Shown here one piece after another: positions 1 to 5,591 of a stretch of DNA of 5,591 nucleotides. This stretch comes from Flavobacteriales bacterium (GTDB lineage Bacteria; Bacteroidota; Bacteroidia; Flavobacteriales; UA16). The stretch's first letter is position 1. Each line of letters begins with the position of its first letter. A program made the position numbers and the translations under genes. Location: assembly GCA_030831885.1 (NCBI GenBank), contig JAURKF010000342.1:1-5591 (forward strand), written 5' to 3'. The notes beneath the pieces were generated by a model. That model had not been told where the DNA came from. It worked only from the letters and a program-made list of their open reading frames with translations, and ran no database searches.

Positions 1-1170
1 AGCAGCGATTTGGCTATCACCGGATACAATTATGGCGACTTCGATTTGTATGATCCATCGCATCCTACAGGGTACGAGTTTATGCAATATTCCAAGTATC
101 CTACTTCGATGCCGCCCGATTTGAAATTTTCTGCCATGGCCACCAATTTGGGAGGGGCCTACCAGACGGATTGCAGATTGAACGTTGACGTGTTTGCTCA
201 CCCTTCCGGCACCTTGGTGCATCAGGCATCTGGAATTGAGGGCTTCTTTATTAATCCCGGCGAATCGCTCGAGTTGCGCGCGGGTAATTATCAGATGTCT
301 CCCGTGAATGGCGAGTATAAACTTGCATTTCAAGTTGACCAACTCGAAACCGATGAAGATGCAACCAATAATGCGGACACTACCTTTTTCTACATCAACG
401 ATGTTCAATATGCGCGCGATAGAATATTTGCCAGTGCTGTTTACTTGGGAACACCCGAGCAATCGGATATTGAATATGAACTGGGAAACGTATTTCATAT
501 TACTGCAGAAGATTTAACGTGCCATTCCATTACGGTTGGCGTGGGTGTGGGCTCATCAACTCCTGCTCAAATCGAAGGAAGAATCTATCGTTTTGATATT
601 TCCTCAGGAGTAGAAGCCGATTTATTGGGCACCACACAGCCCATCGATTTGAGTGCTTCAATGCTCAATGGTTATGGCGACCAAATTTTGACCAACCTTG
701 TTTTCGATACGCCCATTCAATTGTATGCAGGCGAAGCGTACTACGTTTCAGTAGCGAGCTACAATGGAGTCGACAATTTTGTGTGTGCTATGTCGGGCGT
801 GGCTGATGAAGGAACCGCCCTCGTGCGCTATTTCCCCAATGAGTGGTATTACCTCGATATGTTGCCCATGGTGCGCATGAACTTTGGTCCTTACAACAGC
901 GTTCATGAGCAAACAAATCCAATAGCATCCTTGCACGTTTATCCAAATCCTGCAAGCGAGGAGGTATTGATAGAGCTGCCTGCCACACTGAAAGAAAACG
1001 TCGAAGCAAAATGGTTTAATGCAACCGGACAATTGGTTCGCACGGATGTATTCAACTCTTCTTCGCAGCTGCAATACAAGCCCTCAGTACGTGATCTTCC
1101 TTCAGGACTCTACCAGGTGATGTTGCAGGCAGGCGATGCATACTATCAGGCAACCTTGTTTCGCCGATAA
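1..1170 (+). CDS. T9SS cargo protein, C-terminal part (5' end outside window)
   Basis: The frame is open from base 1, so the true start lies upstream; the TTG at 10 is only an internal codon. The last 80 or so residues form a type A type IX secretion sorting domain. It has the YPNPAS motif (940-957), a middle stretch of the form WFNATGQLV, then LPSGLYQV (GLY at 1105-1113) and a short basic end, LFRR. This domain directs a protein across the outer membrane, after which it is normally cleaved and the cargo is anchored or released. Upstream, an Ig/CARDB-like beta domain is suggested by ATNLGG (139-156) and the DEDATNNADTT segment (352-384), a form common in flavobacterial secreted proteins. The segment at about 420-900 is beta-rich and I cannot name it. 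No catalytic motif is visible, so a structural, adhesive or binding role is as likely as an enzyme. The stop lies 9 nt before the GH3 gene. The sorting domain is secure; the cargo function is unknown. Confidence 0.9.
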   Translation, partial: SSDLAITGYNYGDFDLYDPSHPTGYEFMQYSKYPTSMPPDLKFSAMATNLGGAYQTDCRLNVDVFAHPSGTLVHQASGIEGFFINPGESLELRAGNYQMSPVNGEYKLAFQVDQLETDEDATNNADTTFFYINDVQYARDRIFASAVYLGTPEQSDIEYELGNVFHITAEDLTCHSITVGVGVGSSTPAQIEGRIYRFDISSGVEADLLGTTQPIDLSASMLNGYGDQILTNLVFDTPIQLYAGEAYYVSVASYNGVDNFVCAMSGVADEGTALVRYFPNEWYYLDMLPMVRMNFGPYNSVHEQTNPIASLHVYPNPASEEVLIELPATLKENVEAKWFNATGQLVRTDVFNSSSQLQYKPSVRDLPSGLYQVMLQAGDAYYQATLFRR

Positions 1171-1179
1171 TACTCGTTT

Positions 1180-2676
1180 ATGTCAGCACAGTCAATTGCC
1201 GCCAAGCTCTATGCGCGCCTTGTTTACAAGAACATTCGCAGGGATGCATTGTGCGCAGTTGAATGCCAGGATGAGGTAATGCGCACGCTGCTGAGTGCAG
1301 GAGTTAAAACATCCTTTGGCAACGACCATAGGATGAGAGATGTCCGCAATTACGCGGAATGGAAAGAAGCGTTGCCTGTTGTTGAATATGAAACACTGAT
1401 GCCTTACATCGAGCGCGCCAAAGCTGGTGAGCGCGATGTGTTGTGGCCGGGCAAACCAAAATATTTCTGCAAAACAAGCGGCACGACAAGTGGCACCAAG
1501 TACATCCCACTTACCAACGATTCGATGCCCAACCACATTGGCACTGCTCGCAATGCACTGCTCAGTTATATTGCTGAAACCGGACAATCGGCATTTACAT
1601 CAGGCAAAATGATTTTTTTGCAAGGAAGTCCGAAGCTGGATGTGCTTCCAAGCGGAATTCCATATGGGCGCTTATCTGGAATCGTAGCTAATCACGTTCC
1701 TGCCTACTTACAAAAAAACCGCATGCCTTCCTATGAAACCAATTGCATTGATGATTGGGAGGAGAAGGTGAATCGCATTGCCGACGAAACACTGCGTGAG
1801 CGCATGACGCTAATAAGCGGCATACCCAATTGGGTCCAAATGTATTTCGAAGTGCTGCTGAAGAAGTCGGGAAAGCAAACGATTCAAGAGGTATTTCCTG
1901 ATTTCGATTTGTTCGTGTATGGCGGAGTAAACTTTGAACCATATCTAGCCAAGTTCGAAGCCCTCATCGGAAAGCGCATTCCCATTATCGAGTTGTATCC
2001 GGCGAGTGAAGGCTTTCTTGCCTTTCAAGATTCACAGCAAGCCGATGGTTTATTGCTAAATGTGAACAGCGGGATTTTCTTTGAGTTTATTCCGGCGGAT
2101 GAATATTTCAACGAACGTCCTGCGCGAATCTCGCTGCGCGATGTGAAGGTGGGAGTTAATTACGCCCTGGTGCTTACCAACAACGCAGGACTGTGGAGTT
2201 ACAGCATTGGCGACACGGTGAAGTTCACCTCACTCGATCCGCCGCGCATCAAGGTGACCGGTCGCATCAAGCATTTCACCAGTGCGTTCGGCGAACACGT
2301 AATAGCGGAAGAAGTAGAAGGAGCGATGATTGAAGTATGTGCTGAGTTGGGTATTCAAGTCAATGAATTTCATGTAGCTCCTATGGTAGCTCCTTCTTCA
2401 GGCTTACCTTATCACGAATGGCTCATTGAAACAGACCTCGAGATAGGTGCCGATGTGCGCACGCGGATGGCAAGCATGCTCGATGCATCCATGCAACGAC
2501 GTAACATTTATTACCGCGATTTGATTCAGGGAAATGTCCTGCGTCCTGCTTTGCTTACGTTCGTTCGTAAAGGCGCTTTCAACGAATACATGCGCTCGGT
2601 AGGAAAACTAGGTGGGCAAAACAAAGTGCCGCGACTTTCGAACGACCGGGCAATTGCCGAGAGGTTGTCTTCCTGA
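1180..2676 (+). CDS. GH3-family acyl-acid amido synthetase (auxin-responsive GH3-like)
   Basis: At 498 aa this is a full-length bacterial GH3 protein. The family belongs to the ANL adenylating superfamily: characterised plant members use ATP to adenylate a carboxylic acid, then join it to an amino acid. The landmarks are in order. The nucleotide-binding loop SGTTSGTKY is at residues 100-108, YGGVNFEPY at about 247-255, ELYPASEGF at 271-279 (the counterpart of the plant YASSE motif), YSIGDTVKF at 341-349 and the hinge region GRIKHFTSAFGEHV at 361-374. It has no signal peptide or membrane segment, so it should be cytoplasmic. The ATG at 1180 is chosen because it gives the usual N-terminus and follows the previous stop by 9 nt; there is no Shine-Dalgarno sequence or TAnnTTTG box before it. 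A tandem VAPM/VAPS repeat (bases 2374-2394) lies in the C-terminal domain. The substrate acid and amino acid cannot be read from sequence; bacterial members are largely uncharacterised. Family very likely, reaction inferred. Confidence 0.93.
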   Translation: MSAQSIAAKLYARLVYKNIRRDALCAVECQDEVMRTLLSAGVKTSFGNDHRMRDVRNYAEWKEALPVVEYETLMPYIERAKAGERDVLWPGKPKYFCKTSGTTSGTKYIPLTNDSMPNHIGTARNALLSYIAETGQSAFTSGKMIFLQGSPKLDVLPSGIPYGRLSGIVANHVPAYLQKNRMPSYETNCIDDWEEKVNRIADETLRERMTLISGIPNWVQMYFEVLLKKSGKQTIQEVFPDFDLFVYGGVNFEPYLAKFEALIGKRIPIIELYPASEGFLAFQDSQQADGLLLNVNSGIFFEFIPADEYFNERPARISLRDVKVGVNYALVLTNNAGLWSYSIGDTVKFTSLDPPRIKVTGRIKHFTSAFGEHVIAEEVEGAMIEVCAELGIQVNEFHVAPMVAPSSGLPYHEWLIETDLEIGADVRTRMASMLDASMQRRNIYYRDLIQGNVLRPALLTFVRKGAFNEYMRSVGKLGGQNKVPRLSNDRAIAERLSS

Positions 2677-2685
2677 TTACCTTTG
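2654..2685 (+). promoter_or_regulatory. Bacteroidota-type promoter for the kinase gene
   Basis: A perfect TAnnTTTG -7 box (TACCTTTG, 2678-2685) begins two bases after the GH3 stop and ends 5 nt before the GTG start of the kinase. A TTG at 2654-2656 lies 21 nt upstream of it, suitable for the -33 element used by the Bacteroidota primary sigma factor. Transcription would be expected to begin close to the GTG, leaving little or no leader. The motif match is seen directly; activity is inferred. A three-base -33 match alone means little, so the call rests on the -7 box and its position. Confidence 0.6.
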
Positions 2686-2690
2686 CTACC

Positions 2691-3317
2691 GTGAATCACC
2701 ACCAAACTTTTTTAATAGGCATTGCGGGCGGAAGTGGCTCGGGCAAGACTAGTTTTTTGCGTGAATTGATGAATCATTTTACCGCTGAAGATGTTGCGCT
2801 CGTATCACAGGACAATTATTACGAGCCGAAAGAGAAGCAACATGTGGACGAGAATGGGCAACACAATTTTGATATGCCTACCTCCATCAACCGAAAGCAT
2901 TTTTATGATGATATGATGCGTCTCGTTAATGGTGAATCCATCGAAAAGCTCGAATACAACTTCAACAATCCTGCGTGGGAACCCCAGAAGGTTATTGTGC
3001 AACCTGCTCCTGTGGTGATTATGGAAGGATTGTTTGTTTTTCATTACGAAGAAATTTGGAATCAGCTCAACTATAAAGTGTACATCGATGTGCACCATGA
3101 AGAGCGCCTGAAGCGTCGCATCGATCGCGATGGCAAGGAGCGCGGGTTTGGCGAGGATCAGGTGCGCTATCAGTGGTTCAACCATGTGCGTCCGGCCGAG
3201 GAGAAATACTTAGAGCCCTTTGTGCCCGTTTGTAATCTGGTGGTTGACAACAATGAGCATTTTGGTCCGGGTTTGAATGAACTCGTTAGCGTCATTCGTG
3301 GTTTTGCCAAGAAATAA
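2691..3317 (+). CDS. Uridine kinase-like P-loop nucleoside kinase
   Basis: This 208-aa protein is the usual length for Udk-type kinases, which transfer a phosphate from ATP or GTP to the 5'-OH of uridine or cytidine in pyrimidine salvage. Visible motifs: Walker A GGSGSGKT (residues 13-20), SQDNYY (39-44, with Asp41 at the general-base position), FDMP (60-63, matching the FDHP/YDHP motif), VVIMEGLFVF (108-117, Walker B-like strand) and the lid RRIDRDGKERG (142-152) with its arginines. The segment after Tyr89 reads YNFNNPAW. As I recall them, E. coli Udk and human UCK2 have a base-recognising histidine five residues after this tyrosine; here it is Pro94. Nucleoside specificity is therefore uncertain and I give no gene symbol. 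The GTG at 2691 is preferred: the next ATG codons fall after the Walker A loop, and an in-frame TTG at 2667 would start upstream of the promoter box. The gene lies 14 nt after GH3 and 6 nt before the ArsC-like gene. Kinase fold firm, substrate open. Confidence 0.9.
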   Translation: MNHHQTFLIGIAGGSGSGKTSFLRELMNHFTAEDVALVSQDNYYEPKEKQHVDENGQHNFDMPTSINRKHFYDDMMRLVNGESIEKLEYNFNNPAWEPQKVIVQPAPVVIMEGLFVFHYEEIWNQLNYKVYIDVHHEERLKRRIDRDGKERGFGEDQVRYQWFNHVRPAEEKYLEPFVPVCNLVVDNNEHFGPGLNELVSVIRGFAKK

Positions 3318-3323
3318 TCAACC

Positions 3324-3674
3324 ATGAAAAAAGTGTATCACCTCGGAAATTGCGGAACCAATCAGCGCATTATCAAAGAATGGGGAAGCAAATTGAAAGG
3401 ATTTGAAATGCAGGACATCAAGCTCGAACCCATCACCCCGGCTCAGATTGACGAAATGAAAAAACTGGCGGGTTCTTATGAAGCGCTATTTAGCCGCGTA
3501 GCGATGAAATATCGTTCGATGGGATTGAATGAAATGAAGCTCACCGAAAAGGATTACCGCAAATACATTCTCGAAGAATATACCTTCCTCAAGCGTCCAG
3601 TAATGGTCAACGGTGACCGCATCTTCATTGGCAATGCCGCCAAGGTGGTGGCAGAAGCCAAGTCCACTCTTTAA
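3324..3674 (+). CDS. ArsC/Spx-family thioredoxin-fold protein with one cysteine
   Basis: The 116-aa protein matches the ArsC/YffB/Spx family in length and landmarks. It has the N-terminal strand and active-site loop YHLGNCGTNQR (5-15, Cys10), the ALFSRVAMKYR helix (54-64), and FLKRPVMVNGDRIFIGN (88-104), which contains the conserved cis-proline-type KRP. In plasmid R773 ArsC, the corresponding CGTSR cysteine attacks arsenate and a partner thiol resolves the intermediate. Here Cys10 is the only cysteine, so there is no CxxC pair and no internal resolving thiol. Arg58 or Arg64 and Arg91 could match two of the ArsC anion-binding arginines; the third (Arg107 in R773) is replaced by the GN segment seen in YffB/Spx-like members. 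No arsR, arsB or acr3 gene is adjacent, so arsenate detoxification is unproven and a general thiol-redox role is possible. It should be cytoplasmic. The start is 6 nt after the kinase stop, and its own stop overlaps the next start (TAATG). Confidence 0.9.
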   Translation: MKKVYHLGNCGTNQRIIKEWGSKLKGFEMQDIKLEPITPAQIDEMKKLAGSYEALFSRVAMKYRSMGLNEMKLTEKDYRKYILEEYTFLKRPVMVNGDRIFIGNAAKVVAEAKSTL

Positions 3675-4591
3675 TGCCGAAGAACGTTTGGGCACATATG
3701 GCGTTGCTGGCGGTGGCCATGATTTATGGAGCCAACTTCATCATAGCAAAAGCCGTAATGCCCAATCCTATTGCACCAACGAGCTTTATCGCATTGCGAG
3801 TTTCGGGAGCTGCCATTTTGTTTTGGGCAATTGCGGCGCGTAAAATTGTGCTTCCTGCGCGCGAAGACTGGTGGCGTTTTTTACTCTGTGCTATCACAGG
3901 AGTTGCAACCAATCAGCTGTTGTTTTTCAATGGACTTGCGCTCACATCCCCGGTGAACGCGAGCATCATCATGACGAGCAACCCCATTTTGGTGATGGTA
4001 TTAAGTGCCATTTTTCTGAAGCAACGCATTACGCTACTGAAAACAATAGGTGTTGCCATTGGAGCATTAGGCGCCTCAATGCTATTGTGGTCAAGCAATG
4101 GCGATTCCGGAGGAAACAGTTCGCTGCTTGGCGATGTGTTTATTTTACTCAACAGCATTTCATATGCGTGCTACTTGGTGATGGTGAAACCATTGATGCA
4201 GAAATATCATCCGCTCGACATTGTGGCGTGGACATTTCTGATTGCAATTCCGCTCGTGTTTCCATTCGGTGGTATGGGGCTTAAAGCAGTGGCTTGGTCC
4301 ACACTCGATAACTGGCAATGGTTCTGTGTAGCCTTTGTGATTGTGTGCACTACGTTTCTCACCTATCTGTTCAACATCTTGGCCGTTCATCGTTTGACAC
4401 CTACAATAGCAAGTTCATACATCTACTTGCAACCTGTGTTCGCCGGGATTTTCGCATTGCTCTTGGCCACGGTGGTTGAGCGCGATTATACGAGAGATAT
4501 TACCTCTTTTAAGATTGCCTGCGCACTGATGATTGTAGCCGGTGTGTGGTTGGTAAGCCGGCCCTCGGCTTCGCTCGGGCGCCGGCCTTAG
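3674..4591 (+). CDS. EamA-family (DMT superfamily) transporter
   Basis: This 305-aa inner-membrane protein has the ten-helix, two-repeat EamA architecture. Approximate helices are 7-28, 36-54, 67-86, 91-115, 120-138, 150-172, 181-198, 213-234, 244-266 and 278-296. The first repeat includes GANFIIAKAV and the SPVNASIIMTSNPILV segment; the second includes LTPTIASSYIYLQPVF followed by a helix ending in VVERD, both characteristic of the family. Characterised relatives export amino acids, other metabolites or nucleotide-linked compounds; the substrate here cannot be told from sequence. The ATG at 3674 shares its A with the preceding TAA, so translation is probably coupled to the ArsC-like gene. 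The last ten or so codons (SRPSASLGRRP) are encoded inside a GC-rich inverted repeat (4554-4590), so this tail may have been acquired with a repeat element. Family assignment is very secure. Confidence 0.95.
   Translation: MPKNVWAHMALLAVAMIYGANFIIAKAVMPNPIAPTSFIALRVSGAAILFWAIAARKIVLPAREDWWRFLLCAITGVATNQLLFFNGLALTSPVNASIIMTSNPILVMVLSAIFLKQRITLLKTIGVAIGALGASMLLWSSNGDSGGNSSLLGDVFILLNSISYACYLVMVKPLMQKYHPLDIVAWTFLIAIPLVFPFGGMGLKAVAWSTLDNWQWFCVAFVIVCTTFLTYLFNILAVHRLTPTIASSYIYLQPVFAGIFALLLATVVERDYTRDITSFKIACALMIVAGVWLVSRPSASLGRRP
4554..4590. repeat. GC-rich imperfect palindrome, REP-like
   Basis: The arms TAAGCCGGC (4554-4562) and GCCGGCCTTA (4581-4590) pair with one bulged C (4587). Inside them CC (4563-4564) pairs with GG (4578-4579) past a bulged C at 4580. 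The loop contains TCGGCTTCGCTC. This gives about 11 paired bases around a short loop. It lies across the last codons of the EamA gene at a convergent junction, where repetitive extragenic palindromes often sit. No T-run follows on either strand, so it is not a canonical intrinsic terminator, though it could protect or end transcripts. The pairing is seen directly; membership of a repeat family is inferred, because only one copy is in this window. Confidence 0.5.
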
Positions 4592-4613
4592 GCTGCTTGA
4601 TTGGTGCTATGGT

Positions 4614-4631
4614 GACGCACTGAATTGCGTC
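4614..4631. terminator. Possible bidirectional terminator hairpin (weak)
   Basis: GACGCA (4614-4619) and TGCGTC (4626-4631) form a perfect 6-bp stem with a 6-nt loop in the 48-nt gap between the convergent transporter and receptor genes. The location suits a shared terminator. There is no T-tract on either side, so strength and function are doubtful. Its left arm can instead pair with 4651-4658 (GGTGACGC at 4611-4618 against GCGTCACC), giving an alternative fold that reaches into the 3' end of the receptor gene. Confidence 0.3.
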
Positions 4632-4639
4632 CACAAGCT

Positions 4640-5591
4640 TTAGTAGGACAGCGTCACCCCTACCAAGTAATTGCGTGTTGCCTGCGGATAGAAGAATTTT
4701 TCTGTAACTGTCGATCCTGAGATGTAGCTATAGGTGTAGCCGTTTGTTTCGAAATAATTATCCAGAATATTCTGTATCCATCCGTTGATGCCAAGCTCAA
4801 ATCGACCGGCAACATTGAGGGTGTAGCCGAGGCGGAGATCATGTACCATGTAGGCATCTATCACTCTGTTTTCGTTTTGCGTATTGTCGAGGTATTGCTT
4901 GCCAACGGCCTTGGTCATCCATGCTATGTCGAAGGTATGACTGTGGTTGAATTTCTTCAATGTGCGTTTGAATCCCGCTTGCCCGCTTCCGCTGATGCGA
5001 GGCGAATAGGCGATGTCGGTATTCGTATATGAATAGTTCACCACCGCAAACCCACCGTCCGTGTAGTCGTAAATCGTTTCTGTGAACTGCTCTATTTTAT
5101 TTTCACCCCATGTGGTGTTGGCTTGAATATAAAATCCGTGTTGTGATTGAACGGCCAATTCGAATTCTATTCCGCGACGAAAACTATTCGGAATGTTGAG
5201 TCGCAGCGGGGCACCCACATCGTTGAGTGCACCGGTGAGCACAAGCTGATCCTTGTATTGCATGTAAAAGCCATTGATACCGGCATATAGCCAGTTGTTG
5301 CGGAATTGATAACCCGCTTCAACATCGGTCATGTATTCGGGCTTGATGGTAGATGCGTCGGTTACATCCGTGAAGTCGTTGCGATTGGGCTCATGACCTG
5401 CGTGCGCAGCAGATAGGTAAGCCTTGTGTTGGCCGGAAGTGTAGGTCACCCCTGCTTTGGGATTAAAAAAGAGTATGTTCCTATTGATTGCATATGCGCG
5501 CTGATCATTATCTACGCCTGATGTGGTGTACATGATGTTGCGGCCCTGAACATCGACATATGCATCCACGTGCGAAGCAAGACGCATGGTG
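4640..5591 (-). CDS. TonB-dependent receptor, C-terminal barrel part (5' end outside window)
   Basis: About 316 residues of an outer-membrane beta-barrel receptor are present. The frame stays open to the right edge, so the signal peptide, plug and first barrel strands lie beyond it; complete family members are usually 700 residues or more. TonB-dependent receptors import iron complexes, vitamins, metals or glycans using energy passed by TonB-ExbBD. Numbering from the ATG complement at 5587, recognisable segments are FFNPKAGVTYT (40-50), HEPNRNDFTDV (65-75), YKDQLVLTGALNDVGAP (111-127) and a final strand VGVTLSY ending in an aromatic residue, the usual signal for barrel assembly by BAM. Alternating polar and aromatic or hydrophobic residues continue throughout. 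The EPNR...DQLVLTG pattern resembles a Bacteroidota receptor group I remember without a firm substrate. No SusD-like partner is visible, though it would lie outside the window. The gene converges on the transporter across a 48-nt gap and is unlikely to share its regulation. Family secure, ligand unknown. Confidence 0.93.
   Translation of the reverse strand, partial: TMRLASHVDAYVDVQGRNIMYTTSGVDNDQRAYAINRNILFFNPKAGVTYTSGQHKAYLSAAHAGHEPNRNDFTDVTDASTIKPEYMTDVEAGYQFRNNWLYAGINGFYMQYKDQLVLTGALNDVGAPLRLNIPNSFRRGIEFELAVQSQHGFYIQANTTWGENKIEQFTETIYDYTDGGFAVVNYSYTNTDIAYSPRISGSGQAGFKRTLKKFNHSHTFDIAWMTKAVGKQYLDNTQNENRVIDAYMVHDLRLGYTLNVAGRFELGINGWIQNILDNYFETNGYTYSYISGSTVTEKFFYPQATRNYLVGVTLSY

Noticed and set aside
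10..12. TTG as the start codon of the first gene.
   Set aside because: The frame is open upstream to base 1 and no signal peptide follows, as a T9SS cargo would need. The gene is cut by the window edge.
748..1074. Antisense frames opposite the T9SS sorting domain.
   Set aside because: The sense strand holds the conserved YPNPAS and GLYQV motifs, and the antisense products show nothing recognisable.
1192..1587. A 131-codon antisense open frame inside the GH3 gene.
   Set aside because: It lies wholly opposite a well-supported gene. Its product has an irregular, cysteine/histidine/tryptophan-rich composition with no recognisable motif, as expected of a shadow frame.
2374..2394. Direct repeat GTAGCTCCT at 2374-2382 and 2386-2394 in GH3.
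   Set aside because: It encodes VAPM followed by VAPS in frame and has only two copies. It is more likely a small coding duplication or coincidence than a regulatory or mobile element.
2667..2669. In-frame TTG upstream of the kinase GTG as an alternative start.
   Set aside because: It overlaps the end of GH3 and lies upstream of the -7 box, so the transcript expected from that promoter would not contain it. The GTG gives a normal N-terminus for the family.
3871..4284. A 137-codon plus-strand frame overlapping the EamA gene in another phase.
   Set aside because: Its product is rich in Cys, His, Trp and Arg with no domain pattern, while the overlapping frame encodes a clear ten-helix transporter.
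5585..5587. ATG (complement) as the start of the TonB-dependent receptor.
   Set aside because: The frame continues to the window edge and the product would lack the signal peptide, plug and much of the barrel. It is an internal methionine of a truncated gene.

Overview
The window looks like Bacteroidota chromosome of moderate GC content (estimated by eye as a little under one half). Three things point there. The first protein ends in a type IX secretion (Por/T9SS) sorting domain. The last is a Bacteroidota-style TonB-dependent receptor. A promoter of the Bacteroidota form (TTG ... TAnnTTTG) lies just before one start codon, and the starts have no clear Shine-Dalgarno sequence. Order and genus cannot be fixed from this sequence; a Flavobacteriales or neighbouring lineage is a guess.

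Layout: five plus-strand genes run head to tail and meet one minus-strand gene. (1) 1-1170 is the C-terminal part of a secreted, surface-anchored T9SS cargo, cut by the left edge. (2) 1180-2676 is a complete GH3-family acyl-acid amido synthetase. (3) 2691-3317 is a uridine-kinase-like P-loop kinase with a GTG start and its own likely promoter. (4) 3324-3674 is a single-cysteine ArsC/Spx-family protein. (5) 3674-4591 is a ten-helix EamA/DMT transporter whose start overlaps the preceding stop by one base. (6) 4640-5591 (minus) is the C-terminal barrel of a TonB-dependent receptor, cut by the right edge. No gene-free stretch exceeds 50 bases. The only non-coding interval with visible structure is the convergent junction near 4554-4658, which holds a GC-rich hairpin overlapping the transporter's 3' end and two competing inverted repeats.

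Genes 2-5 are tightly packed (gaps of 14 and 6 nt, then a 1-nt overlap) and are probably co-transcribed, with the 2654-2685 promoter giving extra or separate transcription of genes 3-5. A possible common theme is making an acyl-amino-acid conjugate (GH3) and exporting it (EamA), with a small-molecule kinase and a thiol protein as accessories. That is inference from adjacency only; the group may simply be unrelated housekeeping genes. I see no phage, insertion sequence, CRISPR array, tRNA or rRNA. I found no clearly new system. The points most worth checking are the kinase's altered base-recognition segment, the lone cysteine of the ArsC-like protein, the possibly leaderless GTG start, and the repeat-like hairpin that encodes the transporter tail.
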